NCBI GenBank assembly: GCA_022447925.1
Contig: JAKUTS010000001.1
Location: 1 to 64,000 of the forward strand
Reading direction: 5' to 3'
From: SAR202 cluster bacterium
GTDB taxonomy: Bacteria > Chloroflexota > Dehalococcoidia > Lucifugimonadales > UBA2962
Length of the DNA: 64,000 nucleotides
Under the pieces are notes generated by a model, which saw nothing but the letters and a program-made list of their open reading frames with translations, ran no database searches and was not told the origin of the DNA. Of this stretch, positions 31,723 to 40,509 are shown one piece after another (position 1 is the stretch's first letter; each line of letters starts with the position of its first letter). Both the position numbers and the translations under genes were made by a program.

Positions 31723-32010
31723 ATGAATACTCTCTTTAATAATTACTAAATTCGTCAACTATTTACTGTTTTGTATTGGATTTCGCCTTATGTTACCATG
31801 CGCGCGTAATTGAAGTTGTTTTACGTAATTTTTGGTTAAAACTCAGTATTCTAAATAAGAAATGGCTGACCCGATTTACCAGAGAGTTCACATTCTGGCT
31901 TCGGCGACAGCCACATAACTAATTCTACACCACATTTGCACCACTTTTTAACAAAGTTGGGCAGTAAAATTAAGCTTATCCCCGATTGAACCTTGAGTAT
32001 ATAAAGCGAC
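31723..32010. other. Gene-free intergenic stretch between kelch and aminotransferase genes
   Basis: Together with the promoter region just after it, this is the only gene-free gap over 300 bases (31723-32069). I see no convincing reading frame, RNA fold or repeat in it. AT-rich composition returns here after the GC-rich island, and promoter-like boxes for the class V aminotransferase lie at its right end. Confidence 0.5.
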
Positions 32011-32040
32011 TTGGCTGATTCCGCTTCACGATGTTATAGT
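32011..32040 (+). promoter_or_regulatory. Candidate promoter of the class V aminotransferase
   Basis: TTGGCT (32011-32016, 4 of 6 consensus) and TATAGT (32035-32040, 5 of 6) are separated by 18 bp, 30 bases before the chosen ATG at 32070. Confidence 0.45.
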
Positions 32041-32069
32041 CTTTGAAGACTAATATTAGGAAATATGTT

Positions 32070-33191
32070 ATGAATGCCAAACAGATTAGAGACTTATACC
32101 CTATAACCAAAGACAGAGCGTACCTTTTCAGTGGCGGCCTGGCTCCAGTGTCAGTTCGCCATGAAAAAGCTATGAAGAAACATATGGATTGGCTTTCAGA
32201 AGACCCAGATGACATGTACGTTAATGGCTTAGACGCTGACGGCTCTGACTGCCGTCGCATGTTCGCACAACTAACAGGATGCGATGAAGACGAAGTAGCT
32301 ATTGTTGAAAGCACATCTTCTGGATGTAATATAGCTTTTGATTTGATCGACCCTGTTGCAGGAGGCAACGTTGTTTTTGATGACTTCTCGTACCCTTCTA
32401 GCGTTTTCCCATGGCATTTACCTCCTCATGAGGGCTTAACAAAAAGATTTGTACATGCGAGAGAGGATGGAATCATTCATTTGGAGGACTTCGAACAGAG
32501 CATAGATGAAAACACTGTGGCTGTATGTATATCACACGTTACTCCAATTGAAGGATTTAAACAGGACATCAAGAAGGTTGCAGAAATAGCTCATGCAAAA
32601 GGAGCATTAGTAATTGTAGATGGAGCCCAATCTGCTGGGGCAATGGAGATAGACCTACATGATACTGGGGTGGATTTTTTCTCTACAACTGCTATGAAAT
32701 GGTTGCTTGGGGCGGCGGGAGTAGCATTTTTGTATGTTGCTAAACGCCACCATAGTAAAAAACCTACGAGAGCTGGATATGCAAGTACCCACAGCTTCGA
32801 CATACACGACTTCAGGCTGAAAGATAACGCGCAAAGATTCGAATTAGGCATGCCGAATTTACTGGGACTCGCTTTCACTAAACCAGGCTTAGAAATCCTT
32901 GTAGAAACTGATATGAGTGTAGTTGAGCAACATAACTTAGAGTTGAGCGGGTATGCAATTGCCGGCATGAAGGAATTAGGTATCGACGTGACTACCCACG
33001 ATGATCCAAATTATAGATTAGGAGTGATTTCAGCACGGCATGAAGCAGCAGCAGAGCTTTGGAATCATTTACATAATAATAAGGTTGATACCTATTATCA
33101 TGGCGAAACATTTAGAGTAGACCCACATATTTTCAACAACCGAGATGATATAGATATGCTCCTAAAAGGTATAGATAGTTTCATTCAGTAA
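32070..33191 (+). CDS. Class V PLP aminotransferase (cysteine-desulfurase/isopenicillin-N-epimerase-like)
   Basis: A 373-residue fold-type I PLP enzyme. D184 and Q187 in 'VIVDGAQSAG' contact the PLP ring; the Schiff-base lysine is K210 in 'STTAMKWLLG'. The serine/threonine cluster 'VESTSSGCNIAF' binds the phosphate. There is no obvious active-site cysteine loop as in NifS/SufS, so an epimerase, lyase or aminotransferase acting on an amino acid is more likely than Fe-S sulfur mobilisation. ATG 32070 follows a TAGGAAA box; an upstream TTG (32043) would add nine residues. The neighbour after 16 bases is an unrelated membrane glycosyltransferase. Confidence 0.83.
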   Translation: MNAKQIRDLYPITKDRAYLFSGGLAPVSVRHEKAMKKHMDWLSEDPDDMYVNGLDADGSDCRRMFAQLTGCDEDEVAIVESTSSGCNIAFDLIDPVAGGNVVFDDFSYPSSVFPWHLPPHEGLTKRFVHAREDGIIHLEDFEQSIDENTVAVCISHVTPIEGFKQDIKKVAEIAHAKGALVIVDGAQSAGAMEIDLHDTGVDFFSTTAMKWLLGAAGVAFLYVAKRHHSKKPTRAGYASTHSFDIHDFRLKDNAQRFELGMPNLLGLAFTKPGLEILVETDMSVVEQHNLELSGYAIAGMKELGIDVTTHDDPNYRLGVISARHEAAAELWNHLHNNKVDTYYHGETFRVDPHIFNNRDDIDMLLKGIDSFIQ

Positions 33192-33207
33192 TACTAATAA
33201 TACGAAT

Positions 33208-34842
33208 ATGTCTGGTTTCTCTTACCCAATTATCGGTATTACTAAATTTTTCAAACAAAAACCATTTTTACTGGTTCTTTTACCTGCAGTCGTACTGCAT
33301 TTAGTTTTATCGTGTCTGTCGGTTGAATATTTAATTTCTGAGCTATTCATAGTGGACGATGCTTTTTACTCAATGAAGATAGCTCGGAATATTGCAGCAG
33401 GCTTGGGCACTACTTTTGACGGAATTCATCCGACTAACGGATTTCAGCCGCTATGGGTCTGGTTGTTGGTGCCTGTGTATTGGGTTGAGCCAGACAATTT
33501 ATATGGGCCAGTAAAAACTAGTGTCATAATTCTGTCGGTATTTAACTTAGCAGCGGGATATCTTTTATATAGGTTTGTATTATCACTTACTAAATTGCAT
33601 GCTGCTGCCTTAGTTTCAGCTGCTGTGTGGCTTATAAATCCATACTTCGTTAAAAGGGTAATAAATGGGCTAGAATCACCGATCGCAATTTTATTTCTCC
33701 TAGCCGTTTTGTTTATGTGGGTAGTGTCGATGGATTTTGGCAGGACTAGGCAAGTCAACTTGAAATGGACCATTTTTGGAATACTAATAGGTCTAGCAAT
33801 GCTTTCACGAGTAGACTTGATATTCTTAGTTGGAACGTGTTTCATTGTTGGGCTTGTACTACAGCGAATACCATTGGAATATTTACGCGGATGGCTGATT
33901 GCTGGGGTGGTTGCTGGCATTGTACTTATTCCTTGGCTTGTGTTTAGTTTTGATGGTTTCGGTACTCCAATTCCGACAAGCGGCGATGCAGTAAGAAACT
34001 GGATAAGCTTTAGGTCTGGAGGAGACGGCTCTGAGATTTTATTTTTTAGCGAGGAAGCCGTAAGCAGATCCATCTTATCTGTGACGATGCTAACATCAAT
34101 CTGGGCTCAAACAGGACTTTCTCTATCACTCGGAGCAATTTTACTTTTAGTAATATTCGCATTATTAATTGTTTTCTTTGCTTCTGTAAGGCCCTTTAGG
34201 TCGGCAGTTTTAGCTTTGTATAAAGATAATCCGGGCTTGCACTTAATAGCATTCATCTTTTCATTAATTATCTTTTTGTTTTACACATTTTATTTGCCGG
34301 CACATTGGTATTTTGAGAGATACTTCTTGGCAATCTATATCATTTATTCTCTATATATAGGCCTGTCGTACAGGTTGTTTTGGCTCCAATTGGCTAAATT
34401 CACAGGTAAAAAACTTAATCGTCGCATAATGTTATTGACCACAATTCCATTACTGTTATTTGCTGTTTATATACCTGCTTGGATGCCTGGACACGAAGAA
34501 GATGGTTTTTATCGAGCGGGCATTTGGATAAACGAGAATTTACCTCAGGACGCTATAATAGGATCGTACCTGGCAGGCACTGTGGGGTATTTTTCTGAGA
34601 GAAAATTGATTGATTTAGATGGCAAAGTAAATCGTAATGCAGCAGAAGCCTTAATAGAAGCCAAGATTGGTAAGTACATTCGGGAAAATGGAATCAACTT
34701 TGTAAGTGACTGGCCATCCTATATAACAGCTCTCGAATCAAGAGGCGGGCTGAAAATAGATCAGGACCTTGAGCCTCCGATTTATAAAGATTCAAGTCAT
34801 CATGATTATTCTATTTATCAATTAAAAATAATTGATAAATAA
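33208..34842 (+). CDS. GT-C family polytopic glycosyltransferase-like membrane protein
   Basis: A 544-residue protein with about ten hydrophobic helices and an extracytoplasmic C-terminal domain. In the first outside loop stands 'FIVDDAFYSMKIARNIAAG', an aspartate pair of the GT-C type that uses polyprenyl-phosphate sugars. 'GIHPTNGFQPLWVWLL' follows, also typical of ArnT/PMT-like enzymes. It probably adds a sugar to a lipid or protein on the outside; donor and acceptor are not known. Its position before phosphotriesterase and kelch genes might point to a shared surface function, but the gap of 65 bases allows separate transcription. Confidence 0.8.
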   Translation: MSGFSYPIIGITKFFKQKPFLLVLLPAVVLHLVLSCLSVEYLISELFIVDDAFYSMKIARNIAAGLGTTFDGIHPTNGFQPLWVWLLVPVYWVEPDNLYGPVKTSVIILSVFNLAAGYLLYRFVLSLTKLHAAALVSAAVWLINPYFVKRVINGLESPIAILFLLAVLFMWVVSMDFGRTRQVNLKWTIFGILIGLAMLSRVDLIFLVGTCFIVGLVLQRIPLEYLRGWLIAGVVAGIVLIPWLVFSFDGFGTPIPTSGDAVRNWISFRSGGDGSEILFFSEEAVSRSILSVTMLTSIWAQTGLSLSLGAILLLVIFALLIVFFASVRPFRSAVLALYKDNPGLHLIAFIFSLIIFLFYTFYLPAHWYFERYFLAIYIIYSLYIGLSYRLFWLQLAKFTGKKLNRRIMLLTTIPLLLFAVYIPAWMPGHEEDGFYRAGIWINENLPQDAIIGSYLAGTVGYFSERKLIDLDGKVNRNAAEALIEAKIGKYIRENGINFVSDWPSYITALESRGGLKIDQDLEPPIYKDSSHHDYSIYQLKIIDK

Positions 34843-34907
34843 GTCCAATTGATCGGATTTCGTAATACTAAACTGCAAAGATAGAGCCAAAACACTAAAA
34901 TATAGAT

Positions 34908-35828
34908 ATGACGCAAGTTATGACGGTTACAGGGCCTATTGAAGCTAGCAATCTGGGATTTACCTTGATGCATGAGCACCTTCTTCTTGATTTATTAAAA
35001 GATAGTTGGTCTGTGAATAATCTTTTATATGAGCCGGAGTTAGCATACATGGAGGTCATGAGGTACAAAAATGCTGGCGGCGTGACCTTAGTAGATCAGA
35101 CTAATCGTGGCTTGGGGCAAGACCCGGTTGCAGTGAAAAAATTAGCCGAAAGAACTGGCCTGAACATAATACTTGGCTGTGGCTGGTATCGAGAACCTTA
35201 CTATGAACAGTATTTAAATCATTGGTATGTAGATCAGATAGCCGATCAAATGATTTCTGATATTAATGAAGGTATCGATGATTCGGGCGTAAAAGCAGGA
35301 ATAATTGGGGAATTAGGAGCTCACGAAAAATGGGTGTCTCCAATAGAAGAAAGAGTTTTGAGGGCAGGAGCTCGAGCCCATCATAGTACTGGCCTAACAA
35401 TTGCTACTCACGGAACCAATAGCCCGGTAGCCTTAGATCAACTTGATATTTTGAAAGAAGAAAAAGTTGACTTAAATCGCGTTGTGGTTGGGCATTGCGG
35501 TAGCTGGCCATATCCTGAATTCCATGATGAGGTAATAAAAAGAGGTGCATGGCTTTCATTCGATAACTTGTCCGATACTAATCCTTATGAACTTAAGAAA
35601 TGTTTAACATTAATTAAACATATAGTAGAAGCTGGAAATTTAGATCGAATTTTATTGTCGCACGATGTTTGCTATCGAACTCACTATGAATCTTACGGCG
35701 GCTGTGGGTATGACTTTATCTCAACTAGGCTATTGACTCATTTGAAGAGTATTGGATTCAGTGATGAAATGTTTCATCAGGTTATGATTGATAATCCAAG
35801 AAGAGCTCTTACAGGAGACTTGTCTTGA
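34908..35828 (+). CDS. Phosphotriesterase-like metallohydrolase, copy 1 of a tandem trio
   Basis: A 306-residue amidohydrolase-fold (TIM barrel) protein of the phosphotriesterase family, likely a lactonase or ester hydrolase. All expected ligands are present: H22-x-H24 ('MHEHLL'), E135 as the bridging residue ('GELGAHE', Glu as in E. coli Php, where classical phosphotriesterase has a carboxylated Lys), H168 ('IATHG'), H196 ('VVGHCG') and D253 ('LLSHDV'). It ends with 'DNPRRALTG', the family's last helix. No signal peptide. TAAAAT seven bases before the ATG may be a -10 of a leaderless transcript. The next copy starts inside its stop codon. The true substrate is not predictable. Confidence 0.87.
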   Translation: MTQVMTVTGPIEASNLGFTLMHEHLLLDLLKDSWSVNNLLYEPELAYMEVMRYKNAGGVTLVDQTNRGLGQDPVAVKKLAERTGLNIILGCGWYREPYYEQYLNHWYVDQIADQMISDINEGIDDSGVKAGIIGELGAHEKWVSPIEERVLRAGARAHHSTGLTIATHGTNSPVALDQLDILKEEKVDLNRVVVGHCGSWPYPEFHDEVIKRGAWLSFDNLSDTNPYELKKCLTLIKHIVEAGNLDRILLSHDVCYRTHYESYGGCGYDFISTRLLTHLKSIGFSDEMFHQVMIDNPRRALTGDLS

Positions 35829-36739
35829 TTACTATCGATACGGTAACAGGTCCCATTTCCACAAATGAACTTGGCATTACACTGCCCCATGAACATGTCT
35901 TTATAAATCACAAAAGAGACAATTGGATGGGTTCGAACATTTTGGATGATCCTGTTTTGGCAGAAAATGAATTAACAAAGTTTAAGGACTTGGGCGGCAA
36001 AACTTTAGTGGATCAAACATCACGAGGAGTTAACAGAAATATCAATGCTTTGAAAAAGCTGTCCGAGCAAACAGGAATTAATATCATAACCGGAACAGGG
36101 TGGTTCAAAGAGGCTTACTATGAATTGGATTTTTCGAAAACTAAGGTTGATCAATTAAGCGAGATAATGGTTAAAGACCTGACCGAAGGAATTGATGACA
36201 CAGGCATTAAGGCGGGTATTATTGGAGAAATAAACGTTAATGCGAGGTGGGTAACCCCGTCCGAGGAAAGAATGCATAGAGCCGCGGCAAGGGCTCAGGT
36301 GAAAACAGGGAGGACTTTGGCCATTGCTGGTACCCATATTTCAACAGCAAATGATCAGCTGGACATATTAGAAGACGAAGGCGCAGACCTGCGAAAGGTC
36401 ATCGTTAATCATATTAACGGCAGCTTAAATAATGAGTTTTATTCTCGAGTGGCTGCCCGAGGCTCGTTTGTTTGTTTGAATACGTTTCCCGTTAATTCAA
36501 AAGATCTAATGTCAAGACATGTATCTTTATGTATGAACATGGTAAAGAACGGCCTAATCGAACAAATTTTAATTTCAAATGGAGTCTCGGTTAAAAATCA
36601 TTTGACCGCTTATGGAGGCGGAGGTTATGTGTATGCAATATCAACGCTACGCGATCAATTGATAGGTCAAGGGATGACTACAGATGATTGGAATACAATC
36701 ATGCAGCTGAACCCAGCGAGGTGCTTCACCATTGAATAG
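35825..36739 (+). CDS. Phosphotriesterase-like protein, copy 2, metal site degenerate (probable pseudoenzyme)
   Basis: A 304-residue paralogue of copy 1 that aligns without gaps up to at least residue 253. H22, H24, E135 and H196 are kept. The barrel-strand-5 histidine is replaced (A168 in 'LAIAGTH') and the strand-8 aspartate is replaced by glycine ('ISNGV', G253). Two of six metal ligands are therefore missing, and the 'GELGAHE' segment has become 'GEINVNA'. The frame is intact and translation is coupled: TTG 35825 overlaps the TGA of copy 1, with AGGAG seven bases upstream. It may be a regulatory or structural partner of copies 1 and 3, or an enzyme with another mechanism. It is not a pseudogene by frame. 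Confidence 0.82.
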   Translation: MITIDTVTGPISTNELGITLPHEHVFINHKRDNWMGSNILDDPVLAENELTKFKDLGGKTLVDQTSRGVNRNINALKKLSEQTGINIITGTGWFKEAYYELDFSKTKVDQLSEIMVKDLTEGIDDTGIKAGIIGEINVNARWVTPSEERMHRAAARAQVKTGRTLAIAGTHISTANDQLDILEDEGADLRKVIVNHINGSLNNEFYSRVAARGSFVCLNTFPVNSKDLMSRHVSLCMNMVKNGLIEQILISNGVSVKNHLTAYGGGGYVYAISTLRDQLIGQGMTTDDWNTIMQLNPARCFTIE

Positions 36740-36761
36740 TAATTTACAACAAGAGTCAGTT

Positions 36762-37667
36762 ATGACAGTAAATGGGCCTATAGCCGCAGAACAAATCGGA
36801 TTCACACTAATTCACGAACATGTTTTCTTGTCTATTTTGGCTGATTATCTTGATACTAATAGGGTTCTTGATGACCCCGATTCCGCTTATGTTGAATTGA
36901 TGCATTATCGAAATTCTGGTGGGGTTACTTTGGTTGATCAAACAAATCGCGGTTTAGAACAGCAACCAAGCGCGGTACGTGAAATTGCAAAAAAAACAGG
37001 CCTTAATATCATATTGGGATGTGGATGGTACAGAGAACCGTTCTATGATCAGAGCTTATATCGTAGCAGAACAAACACTATAGCCGACGAGATGATTAAA
37101 GATCTAAATCAAGGGATAGATGATACTGGAGTACGAGCCGGGCTTATCGGAGAGTTGGGAGCGCATGAAACGTGGGTATCACCGGTGGAGGAACGGGTAT
37201 TGAGAGCTGGTGCTAGGGCGCATCTTGAGACGGGTGTGACCATAGCAACTCATGGATTGTTTTCGCCTGTTGGGCTTAAACAATTAGATATTTTATCTGA
37301 AGAAGGCGTTAATCCGAATCGAGTTATTGTAGGCCATGCTCATGATTATCCTTATCATGAATACCATATCGAGATAGCTAAAAGGGGAGCATTCATATCA
37401 TTTGACGGAATGCAGGATGAAAACCAGTTTCTATTAGAAAGAGACCTAAAGAATATTAAAAAAATTATTCAGGCTGGATTTATTCATAAATTGTTGCTTT
37501 CACACGACGTATGCGTTAATTCTCACTACGCAATGAATGGCGGATTTGGGTATAATTTTATTTCTAGCAGACTCTATCCATACTTAGATAAAATTGGTTT
37601 AAGCAAAGAGCAGTTTCATCAAATAATGGTGGAAAATCCTCGTAATGCTCTTACCGGAGTAAGTTGA
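36762..37667 (+). CDS. Phosphotriesterase-like metallohydrolase, copy 3
   Basis: A 301-residue paralogue with all ligands restored: the histidine pair 'IHEHVF' (H18, H20), bridging Glu in 'GELGAHE' (E131), H164 in 'IATHG', H192 in 'IVGHAHD' and D249 in 'LLSHDV'. It resembles copy 1 more than copy 2 ('CGWYREPFYDQ', 'NGGFGYNFISSR'). ATG 36762 is chosen because the sequence aligns with copy 1 from there and AAGAG lies upstream; TTG 36732, overlapping the previous stop, would add ten residues. The kelch lipoprotein gene starts two bases after its stop, which suggests one transcript of three hydrolases and a surface protein. Confidence 0.86.
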   Translation: MTVNGPIAAEQIGFTLIHEHVFLSILADYLDTNRVLDDPDSAYVELMHYRNSGGVTLVDQTNRGLEQQPSAVREIAKKTGLNIILGCGWYREPFYDQSLYRSRTNTIADEMIKDLNQGIDDTGVRAGLIGELGAHETWVSPVEERVLRAGARAHLETGVTIATHGLFSPVGLKQLDILSEEGVNPNRVIVGHAHDYPYHEYHIEIAKRGAFISFDGMQDENQFLLERDLKNIKKIIQAGFIHKLLLSHDVCVNSHYAMNGGFGYNFISSRLYPYLDKIGLSKEQFHQIMVENPRNALTGVS

Positions 37668-37668
37668 T

Positions 37669-38991
37669 TTGAATTTTATAAATATACTTCGCCTCACTTT
37701 AATATTCCAATGTGTTTGTCTTTTTGGGTTTATTGCAGGCTGCTCCGTCGAGACACGAAACTACATAGAGGCATCTGACTCGTTGGTAATGGACTTCACC
37801 ATCGTTCCAGCGAAAACCCCATTACCTACACCAACTGCTACCCCTGACCCCGTTAAGGATGTTGAGGAAGAGCTTGGAATAAACCTAGAACCTGGATGGG
37901 AGTTGATGGGAGAACTAGAGTTTGGCAGATGGGGCCATACAGCGACTCTACTTCAGAATGATTCAATATTGATAATCGGAGGCCGGAAAAGACTTAGCTT
38001 TAGGAGGGCGTCAGTAGTTAACGGTGAGATTCTTCCATTGGGAAGTACCGAATGGGCAAAAACCAGTCGATTTAATTGGGAAAGAACTTTTCACACAGCC
38101 TCTTTACTGGCTGATGGCAGGGTTTTAGTGGCTGGAGGCACAGGACGCGAAGTTCTAAAAGATGGGGAAGAGGAGCCGCTTTTTAGAGGTAATAAAGATT
38201 TAAATAGTTCGGAGATGTATGATCCAAAAACTGATGAATGGGAAAATGGTCCTGATATGGCTTACAAAAAGCAGTTAGCCCAGGCAGTAACTCTTGAAGA
38301 TGGCCGGGTGATGATTATAGGAGGCAGGTCTGGTGTTTCAACACTGAATTCTATTGAAGTTTATGACCCAGAAGCCAATAGCTGGTCAGAGTTGGAGCCA
38401 ATGATCCAGGCTAGGATGTCTCATTCAGCCGTTAAGCTTATTGATAGTAGGATATTAGTTACAGGCGGAATGTCATCTGTAACCATGGGAGACACCTTAT
38501 CCACAACTGAAATTTACGATCCGTCTGAAAATTCATGGAATACAGTCGCCGAACTTAAACGAGCTCGTTTGGGGCATAGATCAACACTGTTGCCAGATGG
38601 CAGAGTATTGGTTACTGGGGGCACAACAGTTGAAGAGGGGGAATTGCTTGGACCAGAGACTACTGCTGAAATTTATGATCCAATACTTAACGAGTGTAGT
38701 CTTATATCAACTAATCTGGTGCCTAGAAAAGACCATTCAGCTGTACTTGTTCCCGGGGGCAAAGTTATTTTGATCGGGGGTGGAGACCCGATAGGGGCTG
38801 GAGTACTACCAGTGGAATCTTATGATATCGCAAATAACCAGTGGTCAGTAATTAGTTATTTACCAGAAGGACGTAATTTACTAACAACGACACTTTTACG
38901 GGACGGATCGATTATGGTTGTTGGTGGAGGCACCGTAAAGGGATACATTGCCGAGTTTCCTGACCATACACTGAGATATGAAGGTTATTAA
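37669..38991 (+). CDS. Kelch-repeat lipoprotein following the phosphotriesterase trio
   Basis: A 440-residue exported protein with TTG start at 37669, two bases after the preceding TGA. The signal 'LFGFIAGCSVE' ends in a lipobox (I-A-G-C), then a Pro/Thr linker 'PTPTATPDP' and about six kelch repeats ('LLADGRVLVAGGTG', 'YDPKTDEWENG', 'LEDGRVMIIGGRSG', 'YDPEANSWSEL', 'LLPDGRVLVTGG'). It is a paralogue of the kelch lipoproteins at 30.5 and 43.3 kb. Its close attachment to cytoplasmic hydrolases is unusual; it may bind a substrate or polymer outside the cell. It abuts the JAMM gene tail-to-tail with no spacer. Confidence 0.86.
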   Translation: MNFINILRLTLIFQCVCLFGFIAGCSVETRNYIEASDSLVMDFTIVPAKTPLPTPTATPDPVKDVEEELGINLEPGWELMGELEFGRWGHTATLLQNDSILIIGGRKRLSFRRASVVNGEILPLGSTEWAKTSRFNWERTFHTASLLADGRVLVAGGTGREVLKDGEEEPLFRGNKDLNSSEMYDPKTDEWENGPDMAYKKQLAQAVTLEDGRVMIIGGRSGVSTLNSIEVYDPEANSWSELEPMIQARMSHSAVKLIDSRILVTGGMSSVTMGDTLSTTEIYDPSENSWNTVAELKRARLGHRSTLLPDGRVLVTGGTTVEEGELLGPETTAEIYDPILNECSLISTNLVPRKDHSAVLVPGGKVILIGGGDPIGAGVLPVESYDIANNQWSVISYLPEGRNLLTTTLLRDGSIMVVGGGTVKGYIAEFPDHTLRYEGY

Positions 38992-39648
38992 TTAACAAAT
39001 TTTCTTAGGCATATCTCTTGAGGAATATTCTTCTTCAATTACTGTTCCGTCTAGATTTATCTGGTACATTTTGACTTCAGGAGCGAGTATGTCTTCTAGA
39101 GAAATCAATATGTAATACGGGTCAGTCCAACCACTTTCGATAGCTAATCTTATATCTGTATCTGATGGATATGCCGCAGTATGAGTGTGTGAATGATAGA
39201 AGCCCAAGATGCTTAGATTAAGCTGATCGGCCTTTTTGTCTGCATCTAAAAATTCTTGCGGATCCATCTGGTATCTGTAAGGGCTTTGAGCGGTATTTGT
39301 AATTCTTACAATGGAGCTTGCAATGTCTCCTCCGCCATTTTCCGCCACAAGTTTCAGAGAATCATAGACAGTTTTTAAGTTTATAATCTGCTGTGAATCG
39401 ATCTCTAATACTGTTTTTGTAAAACCCTCAATAATTTTTTTTATATCGTGTTGAGTAAGGTTTAAATCGTCGGTTAAATTAGAGTCAAACAAGATTGAAC
39501 TGGCATCTACTGAGAATTGATTTGTATATATTGATTTAAATTGGTCTAATAATGTTTTGCCCAGAATAACGCCACAGGCCTCATTTGGGTTTTCTTCAAT
39601 ACAATGATCGGTCATATCTTTTATTGTTTGTTTATAAAATGAAAACAT
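38992..39648 (-). CDS. JAMM/MPN-domain metalloprotease (Mec/Mov34-like) with a large insertion
   Basis: A 218-residue JAB1/MPN zinc protease. The catalytic glutamate is E23 in 'NEACGVILG', and the zinc motif H-x-H-x7-S-x2-D is complete: H152, H154, S162, D165 in 'YHSHTHTAAYPSDTD'. Bacterial Mec-type JAMM proteins are usually near 140 residues; here about 75 extra, mostly helical residues (31-110) lie between the two halves. Relatives cleave isopeptide bonds, or amino acids from sulfur-carrier tails. A MoaD-like carrier is encoded 9 kb away at 48.4 kb, but a link is only a guess. Confidence 0.85.
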   Translation of the reverse strand: MFSFYKQTIKDMTDHCIEENPNEACGVILGKTLLDQFKSIYTNQFSVDASSILFDSNLTDDLNLTQHDIKKIIEGFTKTVLEIDSQQIINLKTVYDSLKLVAENGGGDIASSIVRITNTAQSPYRYQMDPQEFLDADKKADQLNLSILGFYHSHTHTAAYPSDTDIRLAIESGWTDPYYILISLEDILAPEVKMYQINLDGTVIEEEYSSRDMPKKIC

Positions 39649-39700
39649 GGATAGTTCAGATACAGTGGTAATGGATTATTAGGTTACTATTTTAGGCTCA

Positions 39701-40420
39701 CTAATGGGTTAACAAGCCCTCTTTAAAAGCCTTTGCAGCTGCTAGTATCATTGAGATTGTTGGATCTAGCTTGATTAGAGTGGTGTTTATTGATAAATGG
39801 AACTGCCTTGGATCCTCGGGGCCATTATATTCAAAAAAGGTTTTATAAAAGTCTACCCTCGCGGCATCTTTTTCATTAACAATTTTCTCTGCTAGAGTTT
39901 TATCAATATTTTCTCTCTGGGAAATCCTTTTAATTCGATCTTCTTTTGAAGAGTTTAATCCGATTTTCAGCACGCTTTTATCGTCTTTTAAGATGGCCGC
40001 AGCTCCTCTACCGACTATGACAGCATTATCGTTTTTAGCTATATCAACGATTACTGATGTTAGGCCATCAATGTAATCACTGTTTTCCATGTGAGAACCT
40101 TTAAGTATTGTGGCTTTCGGAAAGTCTACCTGTTCGTTTATGAGGAATGCAGCTGCTCCTGGCCCGAAATGAGGATCACCTCCCACACCGCTCATGGCTG
40201 ATCGCTCTAGAATTCGCTGAGCTAAGGAAGATATATTCTCAAGAACGGAGTTATACTGATCCTCCTTCTCTTGCATCGCCTGGACTGTTGAACCTATTTG
40301 TTTAGCAGCTTCGGATAAAATCAAACGGTCAATATAGTCAAAACCCAGCTTTTCTGCCACTGCTTTACCGATATGTCGGCCGCCAGATCCAGTTAGTCCG
40401 CCTATTGTTATAATCGCCAT
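39701..40420 (-). CDS. Cytidylate-kinase-like family protein
   Basis: A 239-residue P-loop protein of the cytidylate-kinase-like (AAA_26) family. The nucleotide loop is 'GLTGSGGRHIGKAVAEKLG', degenerate at the usual Lys-Ser/Thr step; then 'FDYIDRLIL' and, further on, 'AVIVGRGAAAIL' and 'ISQRENIDK'. These proteins resemble CMP kinase but their substrate is unknown. AGGAGA precedes the ATG. Its downstream neighbour on the same strand is the JAMM protease gene. Confidence 0.85.
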   Translation of the reverse strand: MAIITIGGLTGSGGRHIGKAVAEKLGFDYIDRLILSEAAKQIGSTVQAMQEKEDQYNSVLENISSLAQRILERSAMSGVGGDPHFGPGAAAFLINEQVDFPKATILKGSHMENSDYIDGLTSVIVDIAKNDNAVIVGRGAAAILKDDKSVLKIGLNSSKEDRIKRISQRENIDKTLAEKIVNEKDAARVDFYKTFFEYNGPEDPRQFHLSINTTLIKLDPTISMILAAAKAFKEGLLTH

Positions 40421-40509
40421 TTTCTGGTTCTCCTAAATCATAGTTGTGCTCAAGGAGTGCTTCGACTTTTTATATTGAATTTATATAGTTGTCAAATTCA
40501 TCACATTGC

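Noticed and set aside
33444-34073. 209-codon frame on the minus strand within the GT-C gene
   Set aside because: Antisense shadow of a long coding gene, rich in Thr/Ser/Ile without motifs or ribosome site.
35825-36739. Middle phosphotriesterase copy as a pseudogene
   Set aside because: Frame, length, start coupling and four ligands are intact; selective loss of two ligands fits a pseudoenzyme better.
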